Positions 10,193 through 20,606 are shown, counted from the stretch's first letter. The stretch: DNA of 31,321 nucleotides from Chara braunii (GCA_003427395.1 BFEA01000013.1:6559038-6590358); one strand, 5' to 3'. A program made the numbers and translations. Notes: generated by a model not told the origin, from the letters alone.

Positions 10193-10262
10193 CAGTTTCA
10201 GTATTTCAGTTTCAGTACTTCAGTTTCAGCATCTCAGTTTCAATGTACCAGTTTTCAGCAAG
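10193..10262 (+). repeat. 14-bp tandem repeat after the integrase
   Basis: Five 14-bp units of the type CAGTTTCAGTATTT start at 10193, 10207, 10221, 10235 and 10249, with increasing divergence. They resemble the TTCAG-rich tract within the LTR. Confidence 0.85.
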
Positions 10263-10997
10263 TCATTTTATTATCTATTTCAGCAAGCAACTAAGTTAAT
10301 GAGACTATATCTTTGATGCATTGCTGCAGTCGTTCCATGAGTGTTAAGTCATGAGAGTGGGGAGTAACTGTGAGTACAGTTCTGGGAGCATTGACACAGT
10401 GTTAAGAGCTGTGAAACCCATGGCTGTGGCACGTCAAATGATATAAGCAGTTTTATTCTTATCACAAAGAGAAAGCATGATGGGCATAAAGAAGTTCAGT
10501 TCTGTCTGATTGAAAGTTATCAGCAGAAGGACTTCGTGTCTCTAACTAAGTTGTCAATCCAAGAGATTCGGATGAGGGCATGCATAAAGAAGTTCAACTT
10601 TACTTGAGTGAGGGTAGTAAGTAGAGGGACTTCGTGCTTCTTGGTTAAGGACCTGTTTTTACTCAGATGAGGGAAGGGACCTCTCTTAGATCAGAGTTTC
10701 AGTATTTCCTTGAGACTGACTGGACGTCTCTTGGAAAAATAAATCCCAGTTGAGGGAAGAAACCTCTCTGGGGCTAACACAAAGTTTTTGCTTGTGACTG
10801 AAGGGAGGTCTCTTGCAAACTCTTAGTGTTGGCTAGCATGTTATTGTTCAAGTGTCTCTTGAGACTGACGGGACGTCTCTTGAGAGATGTTTGTTCTGTT
10901 ATGGGACGTGGGCAGTCTGCTTGTGGGGTTATGATATGTTTGCCTGACTGTCTGTGTCTGGGGTTTTCTTCTCTAACCTAAAAATGCGTTGATTGTC
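10263..10997 (+). repeat. Non-coding 3' region with 98-bp direct repeat and small hairpins
   Basis: No protein domain is visible. A direct repeat of about 70 bp starts at 10484 and 10582 (offset 98; shared GCATAAAGAAGTTCA ... GGACTTCGTG). In both copies GAAGTTC can pair with the later GGACTTC. Further short inverted repeats follow: GAGG...CCTC at 10669-10683 and 10752-10766, and GAGAC...GTCTC at 10712-10730 and 10861-10879. The phrase GACTGACGGGACGTCT recurs near 11310. A structured RNA role is possible but unproven. Confidence 0.5.
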
Positions 10998-11300
10998 GGG
11001 GTCAGCCAGAGTCTTACCGCAGTAGGTTGCAATCTGGTGGGGTCAGCGGGTCCCCGACGCGAGTGTCGAATTCCATAGTCAGCTGAGGCTAAGACTCCGG
11101 GGGTCTGGCCTATGAGGTTGAAAGGGGTCAGCTGGAACCCTACCGCAGTCAGAGGATGCAATCCAGTGAGGTTAGCCAGAGCCTGGAACTATGGTTAGAC
11201 CGGGTCCTACGTTCAAAAATCTGGGCGGGGTAGCCAGCGCCCTTGGCCAAAAACTGGTAGGTGAGTCAGTCCCTCACCGCAGTGGTCAAATCCGGGTTCG
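10998..11300 (+). repeat. Degenerate 126-134-bp tandem repeat, about 2.5 copies
   Basis: The phrase TACCGCAGT (or CACCGCAGT) lies at 11015, 11141 and 11275. It is preceded by GGGGTCAGC-like sequence and followed in the first two copies by TGCAATC..GTG-like sequence. Identity between units is modest. It is GC-richer than the preceding block and has no ORF that I support. Confidence 0.55.
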
Positions 11301-11747
11301 GGACAGTTTGACTGACGGGACGTCTACTGTCATAGAGTGACCAGACCCGCTATAGTCTGGGTGTCCTGGCGAGAGTGCCAAAGGGCTGTCATACTCGAGT
11401 AGTGGGTATGATTGGTCCTGGCATGGAGGCAAGTCAAAAGGGCTATCAAGACAAATGGTCTGACTAGTCCTAGCCTGAGGCGGGCCGAATGAGGTATGTC
11501 AGACTAACGGGACGTCGGACATTCCTGGCCAGTGGTAGACCGAAACCAAGGTAATCAATAAATCCTGGGTATGAAGAGCTGTTATGTATTAATTGTTATT
11601 TGTTATTTATTATTTTATTTATGGGTTTTATTTTAATTTATTGATGCTTGGCTGCTGGTTGTCAGAGGGTCTGCTTGGTGGGATATGGTTGTTGTCTGTG
11701 GGACTTGCTGGTTTTGCAAGTACGCAAATACTTATTTGAAGTTCCCA
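11301..11747 (+). other. Non-coding stretch, AT-rich toward its end
   Basis: This holds two more copies of the GACTGACGGGACGTC / GACTAACGGGACGTC phrase (about 11310 and 11503) and an AT-rich segment at about 11580-11640. I see no domain, RNA gene or clean repeat boundary. Confidence 0.4.
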
Positions 11748-11930
11748 GACCAGGGAAAAGAAAGAGGGTTTGGTATCCCCTCCCTTTTGTCTGAGAAGTT
11801 GAGAAGACGCCTCACTTGGACCAGAGAAAGAAAACAAGGGTTTGGTATCTCCATCAAGTGAGGAGCTGAGAAGATGTTTCTCAAACTGGAGAACAGAAAA
11901 GAGGGTTTGGTACACCCTATTTCCAGCATG
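11748..11930 (+). repeat. 65-72-bp tandem repeat, three copies
   Basis: The phrase AGGGTTTGGTA occurs at about 11765, 11837 and 11902, each time preceded by an AGAAAAGAAAG-like run, with GAGAAG(A/T)-type sequence between copies. ORFs reported across it on the minus strand are simply readings of the repeat. Confidence 0.7.
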
Positions 11931-12195
11931 GCAGATAGAGTGAATACCCCCCGTTATTGTGGTCGTTCCTGGCATAGATGCCTGATCAAGAACTAAGGTA
12001 ACCTCCATGAGAAGGACCAACAGTTGAACAAGTCGAACAAGAAGACAAAATCCTTCTTAAAATTTTATTGGGTGGCCGACAAGCGACCTGGTTTACGAGG
12101 AACCGATGTCCCTGGCCCAAGGGAGGCAAACTCTCAGGCCTGGGACGCTATGAAGTGGATGGGAATGAGAATTTTTTGTGAGCCAGAAATCGGAT

Positions 12196-12660
12196 TTAAA
12201 AGGCTGAGAAGAAGCCGCGTTTATATAGGACATAAAAGACAACCATAAGTTCAAGCTGGAAAAAGAAGAGAAGGAAGAAAATGTTGAAGAGAACACAGTG
12301 ACTGGGGTGATGAGGAGATGAGGCAGTGCATGGAACAGCAGGAGGCGGAGCGGGCACTATAGCCTTGCTTACGGCAGGGGTGGAAGGAGCTCTTGGGATA
12401 TAAGGAGGGGAAGAAGCACTTTGCGCGCCGTAGCGCGCGTCAAATCTCTTACGAAGGAACTCCATCCTGTCAGGGGATGGAGTCCTTTCATACCACTCTG
12501 CTAATGGATAACGGGGGTATGATTTTGGATGGTCATAGCCTCGTGGCTCATCCTCCTCCTCAGAACTGTAATCACGCCGCGCCCGAGCCGGCGGTTCGTC
12601 TTTAGCCTTCCCTGCTCTTCCTCCCCTTCCTCTACCCTGACCGCGGCGTGCCTCAGGCAT
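12196..12660 (-). CDS. Antisense ORF in the 3' region, unknown protein
   Basis: An ORF of 154 codons on the minus strand with ATG at 12660 in a good start context (GCACCATGCC). The first 105 residues look like real protein: an RGRGRGG-type basic start, an acidic Ser/Glu patch (YSSEEEDEPRG), a Pro/Tyr/Arg-rich part (YPRYPLAEWYERTPSPDR) and a Pro/Ala run. Codons there are GC-rich, unlike the flanks. The last 45 residues are hydrophobic and Phe-rich and look like untranslated or intron sequence, so the true end may lie elsewhere. A TATAAAG lies on the same strand about 390 bp upstream. It could be a host gene first exon, a gag N-terminus of a nested element, or an antisense gene as described in maize Grande elements. 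Confidence 0.4.
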   Translation of the reverse strand: MPEARRGQGRGRGGRAGKAKDEPPARARRDYSSEEEDEPRGYDHPKSYPRYPLAEWYERTPSPDRMEFLRKRFDARYGAQSASSPPYIPRAPSTPAVSKAIVPAPPPAVPCTASSPHHPSHCVLFNIFFLLFFFQLELMVVFYVLYKRGFFSAF

Positions 12661-13660
12661 GGTGCACGAGAGGTGGGTCTAGCACCAAAGGCTACGACTG
12701 AGAAGGCTGTGCGAGCAAAGATTATGATGAAAGAGATGGATCAGGAAAAGCAGAAGTAGAAAAATACTGGAAAAAAAATAGGGAAAATAACTGCACTAGC
12801 TAAGGAGGACTACAACATGCTATGTGAAGCTTAGTGCAGAGAGAGATGGGTGGCGCAGAGAAGACAAAGGACCGAAGGTAGGAAAGAAAACTCCGCACTA
12901 AGAGAGGGGGCGAGTACTAGAAGAAGAAGTGAGTACCGAGGGAGAGAGTGAGCGCTAAGGAAACACAAAGAGACGAAATGGCGCAAAGTCGCCTTAAGAG
13001 TTTTGACGTAGGTCACAACAAGAATGAATGAAAGTGTTGGTAGTCACTGTTACTTTATACTCCCTGAGCAACTCGTTTTAACCCAGCCGGGACGCTGGGT
13101 CGGGGTTTGGTATTATGTCGGAGGGCACGGTGGCCGGCCCTCCTCCGTGTACCAAGTCCCTGCTTGGTACAGTCCCTCGCGTCGGTGCCTCGGCCTATAG
13201 ACGTGCCTTGGGATTTCGTTGCCGATTAATGCCCAGGCTGTGCTTCGGCTCAGACCAGTCCTGGTGGTTGTATCCCTAACAAAAGGGGTGCGCCACAGGA
13301 CTTCCATTGGTCCACGCAGGCTCGGCGCCCTGGTGTACAACAGAGCACAACCGATTTGTGGTCATGGTAGCCGCCGGGTTCGCCCTGGGACGCGAAAGCG
13401 AAGAACTGGCGCGGTCTTTTCTACTGCGCGCCGAGTGCCCCGTGGCCAAGTTATGGGTTAGGTGCGTGGAAATGACTTGCTGACGGGAAAGGAAAAGCTG
13501 AATGAGAGAGATAAAAGGGGAAAACAAAAATATAAAAAACAAAGAAAAGAAAGTAGAAAACCTGATCAGCACGTGGATCAGGACCGTTGCTTTAGTCCAG
13601 AATGATTCAGCGACGATCGCCTACTGCATCGTTTGAGTTTTCCCTTTTCTCTTATTATTA
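12661..13660. other. Upstream region of the antisense ORF, otherwise unassigned
   Basis: Apart from the TATA box and hairpin noted separately, this kilobase is A/G-rich on the + strand from 12700 to 13010, then GC-rich from 13080 to 13460. I find no domain on either strand. The short ORFs there overlap in conflicting frames and have no recognisable motif. Confidence 0.35.
13053..13059 (-). promoter_or_regulatory. TATA box candidate for the antisense ORF
   Basis: TATAAAG on the minus strand, about 390 bp upstream of the ATG at 12660. A pyrimidine-rich leader follows it, and a GC hairpin (ACCCAGC/GCTGGGT, 7-bp stem, at 13081-13100) lies just upstream. The combination resembles a plant core promoter or a minus-strand LTR promoter. 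Confidence 0.4.
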
Positions 13661-14260
13661 CTGTTACTATTATTTTTATCATTATTAATTCACCGATTCT
13701 CAGATGTGATTTCCCCTATTGTCGGGATCCTGTCACTTCGCGGGGGAGGCCATCGGTCCTGTTTCCAAGNCGTGGTCGCCGTTAGTTTAGACTGAGCCTG
13801 CATGGGGCTTAAAGGACCGTCTGGTCCTAATGGTTGTGATCTGGGCCAGGTGCAGGGACGGGATAAAGGTAACCCGTGTGGATGATCCAACCACGCACTG
13901 GGGCCTAGTAGCTGAGTTTAGGGGTAGATACGACAAAGACTGAGAAAAGGGGAGGTAGGGAAAAAAAAAAAAAAGAGGAAAAGGGGCGAAGGTTGGTTTT
14001 AGTTTTGAGCGAGGACCTGTACCACTGTTCAGTCGGAGCTGCTGTGCAGGATGAAATCTGAAGCGCCTTATTNCTATTGTTATTATTATTATCATTACAA
14101 TCATTATTAATTCTTTTTTTTTGTTTTCCATTGGTCCATCGCTTCGCGAGAAGGCCAANGGTTCAAATTTCGAGTTCAGCGGTCCACAGCCTAAGTAGGC
14201 CGACCTCACGTATACCGTCTGTNGGCTGGCTCTGATTTGACGCCGTGAGGTAAGACCCCA
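13661..14260. repeat. Two diverged copies of a GC-rich segment with ATT-repeat heads
   Basis: Around 13661-13785 and 14081-14160 the sequence shows the same order: a (TTA/ATT)n-rich head, TATTAATTC, then CTTCGCG followed by AGGCCA. The two copies are strongly diverged and contain single Ns. This is a weak duplication call. Confidence 0.35.
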
Positions 14261-16747
14261 AAAAGGAGGGCAAACCGCGGTCGCATCGGTAAGAGACTTA
14301 TCACCCACCCTGTGGAGGGTCATAAGTCCCCTCCTTTCCATCGGACACGGGCACCCAGCAGAGACAGTTCGCTGCTCTCTTTTGAGGTGAAAACCTGGGC
14401 GGTCGGGATCCCGTTATGGGACCACCACCTCGGAATAGTAGTCACGTCTCAACGAGACGAAGCGACAGGGACCGATGGCAGAAGGGCTGTGGATATCGAG
14501 GCCATAAGCTTCTTTTCTTTTCTTTTCTCTTCTTTTCTTGAGTGTTCTTTTTTTATAAAATCACAAGTTAAAATATATATATATATTATTTTTGTTTGCT
14601 TTCAAGTTTTTACTGAGCCGTGAAGCCTTTCGCTTAGAGCACACTGGGGTCATCGCCTGGAGCTTTATAAAACGAAGGTTATCCCTACTGCGCAGAAGCT
14701 TGATTCCTGGCACTCGGGGCTCAGCCTGGCTAGGTGCTGCGAGCAGGGATAGTGCGGACTGAGCATTGGCACAGACCGTTGAGAAAGAGTGGCTATGACA
14801 CTACATGGCTATAGGCCTGACTGTTGGCGACACACGGTACGCTGGGTTCCAATGTCGGATGAGGGCCCTCAGATCACTACGGTCCTGAACTACAATGGGG
14901 GAGAGGTAGTCCGACCAAAGGTCTGCATAGAAGGGGGGGGAGAGGAGGAGATGCGAGGTGACCAGAGGCTGCAGACTGCCATTTCCGAAGCGCGCGACAG
15001 GGAGGAACGGAGGTGAAGACGAGACGGGGTGACCGTGGGCTTGAGGGTGTCGGTCATCTACCACGAGACCGAGTCATCAACTGGGACCGAGACAAGGGAG
15101 GAACAACACAACGAGANAGACTCTGGTGGGGAAAGCGAAATGAGTGAGGCAGACCGAGAGACGGATCTCAGNTCCTGGAACNGGCCTGGTGAGATCCANC
15201 ANCATCATCGAGCCGCAAACCGGGTNGAGGAGGGACCCGAGGCCAGCTCTCGACAACCGACGCCGAGGGGCCGCGGGAGAGGAGAGANGCAGAACAAAGG
15301 GAAAGGACGTGTGTGAGGCGTGGCATCGAAGGTTAGCGTTTTTGTTTTTTTCATTATGAGAAACGGGGTATNAGCTACGAGGCGGTTACATGCGTACGCG
15401 TGGCACAGTCGAAGTGTGTGTGAAGCTACTGAGAGGGGTTGAGATAGACAGCGGGGTCGAGGAGAGGTGATCGAGTAGTCAATGCGCNCGTGGCACGCTC
15501 GTGTGGGAGGAATGAAGCATCGGCGAGATGCACGAGTGATCAGNCAGCGAGAGAAAAGGATGCGCTCTCGAAATGCAAGACGCGCGGGCAAGAGGGTGGA
15601 CGAGACTGAACCCGAAATGGGGAGGCTGAGACAGGTAGCGAAGGGGGGCGAGTTTGCAAGGTGGTGACGACAACTGTTTTCTTGGGAGGCACTGTCTCGC
15701 CAACGAGCACTGGGCAACTCATGCAAGCTGAGCAAGGTTGATGTCAACACCAGCGTTGTGGACTGCTCCGACTTTCGTTCCTCTGGCAGTTAATACTTGT
15801 ACGAGCACGATGCACTCCTCGAGAGCTCTGCGCTGACTCGAAGAAGAAGAGGAGGGGGCGCGTGACGGTGACGCGTGGATTTGGTCTCNAGTAGCTCACT
15901 CCAGGGGAGAAGGAGGAGTGTGGAGAGAACATACATAGCCAATAGGCGAGCGCTTCTGGAAAAGGGGTACAATGAGAAGGCCAAAAGGGCGTAGTGGTTG
16001 ATGTTATAATTACTCGGCTTGGAATAACCAGGACTTCGTCACATAAGGGACCCAAGACGTCACTTCTAGGTAGTAAACGAGATGTTAGGGGAAGACTCGT
16101 GATGACCAGCGCGCTTTCCATGAAACGGTTCCCTCATGATGTTGTGGAAACAGACCTCCTCATTACTCATCGGAGCTTGTGTGATCTGCTCGACCAAGAA
16201 CCAGCTGTTGAGAGAGCCTCGTTTCTTTTGGAGACAATCTTACTCACCACTTATCTTGCTACCTCTGAGTGACCCTCAATTTGTGACGGGTACTGTTGTC
16301 AGAGGCTGTTGATGCGCTTCTTTGTGGCCGCTCAGTCTGGAAATTTTCAGATAAGATGGTGACTATTGCAAGATAATGTTTTTTGACTCATAAACTTCAA
16401 TTTTCTCCCCTTCTCTCTTATTTCAGTTAATTAAACCAATTGATCATTGTTAACCGATTACGTGTCATCTTGATAGGGTTAAGCTCGCAGTAGATTGCGA
16501 GAATAAGTGAACAAAAAGGGGGGGGAAGCCCCAACTCATAACAGTAGTTCGAGATGTGCAGGCTATGAAAAGAGTCCAATGTACGACTACTATCCTAAGG
16601 GATTTAGCAAGGTCGAAGTGGTTGGGTAATTTTGGTATTGACACTTGCCTATTGGGTGTAATCCCCTGCGTAGAGTGGCCTATCTGATCGTATGGAAAGG
16701 TTAAGAAAGACGAGCAGCCTTTGTATTCGTGGGTCCTATGCCATGTG
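14261..16747. other. Unassigned 2.5-kb stretch with scattered Ns
   Basis: No protein family, RNA gene or clear repeat is recognised. It contains a (TTTTC)n-like tract at about 14512-14536, an AT dinucleotide run at about 14570-14587, and overlapping ORFs on both strands with biased composition. One + ORF at about 15029-15316 is charged and ends Arg/Gly-rich, and one at 15994-16272 has 92 codons without a known motif. Single Ns suggest uncertain consensus, so frames here are not reliable. Confidence 0.4.
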
Positions 16748-17160
16748 TTCACACCATGCGGCTGTCCCACGCGGCTACACCGTGCAGTTATGCCAAGTGA
16801 TTGCACTGTGTGACTGTGCCGTGCAACTGTGTTACGTGACCGCACCGTGTGGCTACATCGAGTGACTGCGCAATGTGCCTGCATTGCGTGATTGCTCAGT
16901 GTACCTGCAACGCGTGACTGCGCAATGTGCCTGCATTGCGTAATTGCTCAGTGTTCCTGCAACGCGTGACTGCGCAATGTGCCTGCATTGCGTGATTGCT
17001 CAGTGTTCCTGCAACGCGTGACTGCGCAGTGTGCCTGCATTGCGTGGCTGCATTCTGTGCTAGTATCGTGTGTCTGCACCGTGTGACTGCATCGTGCTTT
17101 TNCATCGTGAGNTTGCACTATGTGCCTGCACCGTGAGACTGCACCGGGTGACTGCACGGA
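16748..17160. repeat. 13-bp minisatellite with a 52-bp higher-order unit
   Basis: The tract consists of 13-bp units of the type TGACTGCGCAATG / TGCCTGCATTGCG / TGATTGCTCAGTG / TACCTGCAACGCG. From 16863 these four kinds form a 52-bp higher-order unit that repeats at 16915, 16967 and 17019; the flanking units are more diverged. Because 13 is not a multiple of three, the minus-strand ORFs rich in Cys/His that cross it are readings of the repeat. Satellite-like arrays in the 3' region are known in Tat/Ogre-type plant retrotransposons. Confidence 0.9.
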
Positions 17161-18562
17161 TACGTGATAACGAAGGTTTGCANGTGCTCACCTGATTGAA
17201 TGGTTACCCATAATGGTGTGAGTTCGTTCGTGCCTTGAGATACACCGGGTGCGTGACTACAGCCCTACAGGTGCGTGTGTGTGTGGGTGAATGTTCGGCT
17301 GAATGCACTTNTTGGCCTGGTGGTTACTNNCAGGTNCTTGGTTGAATATTCTAGGCTTATTCCNCGCCAGAATGTCAAAAANGGAATGTGGAGATGATTT
17401 CTATTGGCTNGTGCTCTGTGCTTTGACTTTGATTAGATGGGGAAAAGAAAGGCAGCTCTAAGAAAAATCTTCTATGTTCTTGCAAAGTTCCTACTTGATG
17501 GTGACTAAGAGTCTACTTAGCAAAGATAAGACGAGATTTAATTCGGAGAAAAGTTGTCTGTATTACCCGTCACTACCAACGTGGCCTTGATTATACCGCG
17601 ATAATGCAACTAGCAAGTCCCTACGAAGTGAAGGATCATCAACTGACCCTTATAAGTAAGAATCATTAGTGAGGAGTGGCCCGAAGGCCCTAACTACGGG
17701 TTACGACAGACGCTATTACCACCGCATTAAGGAAGTAAGCAACTCGGTAGAANTGCANATAAGAGACGAGNGANANTAGGTNGCTTCAACNNACGGGACA
17801 GTCCNTTTAAACACATTAATCNCAGGCCTGGGAAGGAACGGGTCCAGTCAAGGGATGTGGGAAAACTGGGAGTGAGTCAACTCTCGAAAAGAGAATGCAG
17901 TATAATATAGCTCTCTGAGTTGTTGATTGGTCGTTTTGTGTTGGACGCCGCCATTCAGTCTTTATTAGGCCGTCCCCGACAGTCTGCCACTATTATTTGA
18001 GTAGGCCTGATTGCCAACAAAGTTCTATTCCATAGCCGGGTTCCAGCAAATAACTCTAAGAGAGCCACACTCCATAGTTCGAGTGGAGACTCACTAGGGG
18101 AAACATGAGCGACGCTGAGATATTGGTAGTCAAGGGCTCTATCTATCTGGATAAGCTTGAGGGTTGGGAAATAGGGGCTATCCAAGACATGGAATCGCAC
18201 AGACAGGAGCAGCGAAAACAAGCTGTCAAGATGGTCATGAGATAAAAATATATAGAATATGTGCTATATTTTTATAGTCACGATGGTAAACTACACAGCA
18301 CTGGTTCATCTCTGGAGACCGTGGAAACAACCAGGGCAAAACTCGATTGAGGCCAAAGGAGCCTGGGCTCTTTATCGGAAATCACAAGCCAGCAATATCC
18401 GAATAGCACTTAGTTTTCTCAGAACAGTGTTCAGCAATCAACCAGTGTACGAACTGCACAGTGCTAGCTCCCGGTTTGAGACGATCTAGTGAGCAAGAGT
18501 AAAGGTTGAACAACAAAAATTTACTAGAAAAACACTCAGATAACATTCGAGCGATGCACTCA
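17161..18562. other. Unassigned region before the 3' LTR, with short hypothetical ORFs
   Basis: There are many Ns at 17100-17830 and no recognised domain. Two small + strand ORFs are visible near the end: 18105-18245 (46 residues, mixed charge) and 18259-18489 (76 residues). Between them an AT hairpin (ATAAAAATATA...CTATATTTTTAT, about 18242-18278) is present. I cannot assign function to any of these. Confidence 0.35.
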
Positions 18563-18646
18563 AGACAATTAGAAGACGAACTCAGACAATCAGAAGACGG
18601 ACTTAGACAATGAGAAGGCGTATTCGGACAGTCAGAAAACGAACTC
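18563..18646 (+). repeat. 21-bp tandem repeat, four copies, near the 3' LTR
   Basis: Units of 21 bp (type AGACAATTAGAAGACGAACT) start at 18563, 18584, 18605 and 18626. Because 21 is a multiple of three, any frame through it reads a 7-residue repeat. It lies 46 bp before the 3' LTR, where a polypurine tract would be expected, and no clear polypurine tract is seen. Confidence 0.85.
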
Positions 18647-18828
18647 AGATGGAAACCAGATTTTGCGACACATGACCTTGGTACTCAGTATTGTTAGCGT
18701 TGATCAGAACACAACGATGTTATTAGGTTAGCAACCAGTCAGGTTTCAGAGCAGCAACCAGATCAGCAAGTAATCAGTCCAAGCAGCCAGGATCAAGTGT
18801 TCTGACCAGTGGTAATCGGAAAGGCAAT

Positions 18829-18924
18829 CAGATCAGTAAGAAATTTTGCAATCAGTTTAGTAAGCAATTTTGCAATCAGTTAAGTAAACAATTTTGCAAT
18901 CAGATCAGCAATAGAATCTGCAAT
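18829..18924 (+). repeat. 24-bp tandem repeat in the 3' LTR
   Basis: The counterpart of 138-233, with four units in register (offset 18691) and two or three substitutions. Confidence 0.85.
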
Positions 18925-19124
18925 CGAATCGGTAGTCGGTTCGACATACATATCATTAATTAATTCAGCAAGTGATTCAGTAGTCCGAAACTGCAGTTGG
19001 AAACGACAATTTGGAACAACTATTCGAAACAGCCATCAACCCAACAGCCTTTTCACACCTATATTGTCCAAAGGTCACCCGTCTTGGGTTGGGTGAACTG
19101 ATGTAGGGGGAGTTCGGTAAGGAT

Positions 19125-19379
19125 ATGCAGGATAGCAACACTGTTAGAGTCTCCTGCTCTCTGTATCAGGACGCTGCAGAGACCTGGAGGGAGAGTGCAG
19201 TTGAGGAATACAACCAGCAGACTGCTATGATCATGGAACACGCACTGACCCTCGTGAGGAATCATACAAAAATCGAATACACATACTACTTGCATGATAA
19301 GAACGACAGGCTATGTGCCACCATAACTTCTGTGGGTACTATTGAGGAAGCAAGGAGGACTGTTAGCAGCCACCCGTGA
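19125..19379 (+). CDS. LTR module A ORF, open copy
   Basis: An open ORF of 84 codons starting ATG GAT-box-free at 19125 and ending TGA 19377-19379. The 5' LTR copy has a TAG at the position of the Trp codon at 19185-19187. The N-terminal half is charged and helical (RESAVEEYNQQTAMIMEHAL), and the C-terminal half holds the part shared with the pre-gag A modules (HTKIEYTYY; IEEARRTV). There is no signal peptide or membrane segment. The protein family is not recognised. It ends about 280 bp upstream of the module B start, and any transcript from the LTR start would contain both. Confidence 0.55.
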   Translation: MQDSNTVRVSCSLYQDAAETWRESAVEEYNQQTAMIMEHALTLVRNHTKIEYTYYLHDKNDRLCATITSVGTIEEARRTVSSHP

Positions 19380-19660
19380 GCGTTTTGTCTCTGAACAAGT
19401 ACAACTCACTTATCCGGACAACCAACAATCATCTAATCAGCAGTCAATCATCAGCAATCAGTTATTATTAGTGATCAGTTTCCAGCAATCAGTCTTCAAC
19501 ATTAATTTTCAACATTCAGTCTTCAACGTTAGTCTTCAGCACTCAGTTTTCAGCATTCAGTTGTCGGCATTTAGCTTTCAACAAACAGCTTTTTTTGCAA
19601 TCAGTTCAGGTAACCAGCTCTCCATGACCATCTGGTCAGTTTGCACTGGCAAGAGTACTG

Positions 19661-20314
19661 ATGAGCACAGTTCAGTCTATGCCGGTCAGTGAGTCAGTGT
19701 TGGCCAACCTCAACCGGTTTTCATGCAAAGAGGCATTCCGTTATCGGTATGTTAGTGTCATTGGTTTAAGACAGGGAGATCTGTCAATCTTCATTGTCCA
19801 GACCAGTTTTGCTGATGGCACTATCCACGATCTGAGGCCTTACATGAAGAAGGGCAAGGAAACTCATGAACTTTTCGATCCAGTCTGGATCTCAGCCACC
19901 GAATACCTTGAGCAGAGAGAGAGGGAACTCGATGAGAATGGCACTGCGTTGATTCGCAGCTTCGGGCCGATGCTTTATACTGACTATCATAAGCGTCCAG
20001 TCCCTTCTCCTCTCACTGATGGCACGAGTTGGTTGGATGTGATTGGTTTGGCAAAGCGGTACATCTCTCCGGCGGTGATCGCGCTGACCGAGCCCACCGA
20101 GTATCCCTACCTCAGACGAGGAGTATTTTCAGTGGACGTACTGCCTACTTTGTGGGAGGAGTTTTGCTCCATGGTTAACTACCGCATCATGTGCCTCGGA
20201 TGGTCGTGCTCAGAGCTTGCTGGCTACAGGTGGCATTTCGTCACGAAACCTCAGTCTCAGATTGTACGTGGGCGTGGGTCTCGGCACCAGAGAAGATCAG
20301 TGAAAAGAGATTGA
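19661..20314 (+). CDS. LTR-encoded module B protein, 3' LTR copy
   Basis: A 217-residue ORF from ATG 19661, intact like its 5' counterpart. It differs by about 21 residues, including a three-residue deletion (positions corresponding to about 1385-1393) and a cluster of changes in the proline-rich loop near residue 110. The DLRPY motif, the conserved Trp residues and the basic tail are unchanged. Copies in both LTRs have stayed open even though the interior of the element has many stops. The ORF ends about 480 bp before the LTR end. Function is unknown; a nucleic-acid-binding tail is the only hint. Confidence 0.6.
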   Translation: MSTVQSMPVSESVLANLNRFSCKEAFRYRYVSVIGLRQGDLSIFIVQTSFADGTIHDLRPYMKKGKETHELFDPVWISATEYLEQRERELDENGTALIRSFGPMLYTDYHKRPVPSPLTDGTSWLDVIGLAKRYISPAVIALTEPTEYPYLRRGVFSVDVLPTLWEEFCSMVNYRIMCLGWSCSELAGYRWHFVTKPQSQIVRGRGSRHQRRSVKRD

Positions 20315-20600
20315 GAGAGACTGACCAGAGGGATGAGTGAGGACTCTTGAGAGGTGTTGACCATGCTCGTTTATGTGTACTTTCTTAGATTATTACGAGT
20401 TCTCATTCTTCCCTCATTCATTTGCTTTTGCCTTTGCTCAAGTCAGTCGGTCTTGCTTCTTGTATTGTTCTTATCTGAAGATTGCTATCGTGGATGATTC
20501 TGTCACAGTTCTCAAAATCAGATTGACATAATTGATGCATGCATAGCACCCCATAATTTTATGATTATTATTTGCATAATTTTTCGCTGTTCTGAATCAA

Positions 20601-20606
20601 AATAAA
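20601..20606 (+). promoter_or_regulatory. Candidate polyadenylation signal in the 3' LTR
   Basis: AATAAA at the place equivalent to 1914-1919; it would end the element transcript. Confidence 0.5.

Noticed and set aside
10998-11300. tRNA-like or SINE promoter boxes in the repeat containing GGTTCGGGAC
   Set aside because: No A box at proper spacing, no cloverleaf, and the phrase is not kept in the other repeat units.
13787-14341. Minus-strand ORF of 184 codons
   Set aside because: It crosses ATT and poly(A/T) repeats and Ns; composition changes abruptly and no motif is visible.
15205-15750. Minus-strand ORF of 181 codons
   Set aside because: It contains several Ns and competing ORFs in other frames of the same region, and shows no domain.
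16465-17157. Cys/His-rich minus-strand ORFs resembling zinc-finger arrays
   Set aside because: They are readings of the 13-bp minisatellite in shifting frames; Cys and His spacing follows the DNA repeat.
16748-17160. CRISPR-like repeat array
   Set aside because: Units are contiguous with no unique spacers, and the context is a eukaryotic retrotransposon.
18646-18691. Polypurine tract before the 3' LTR
   Set aside because: The bases before 18692 are mixed (GTACTCAGTAT) and contain no purine run of useful length.
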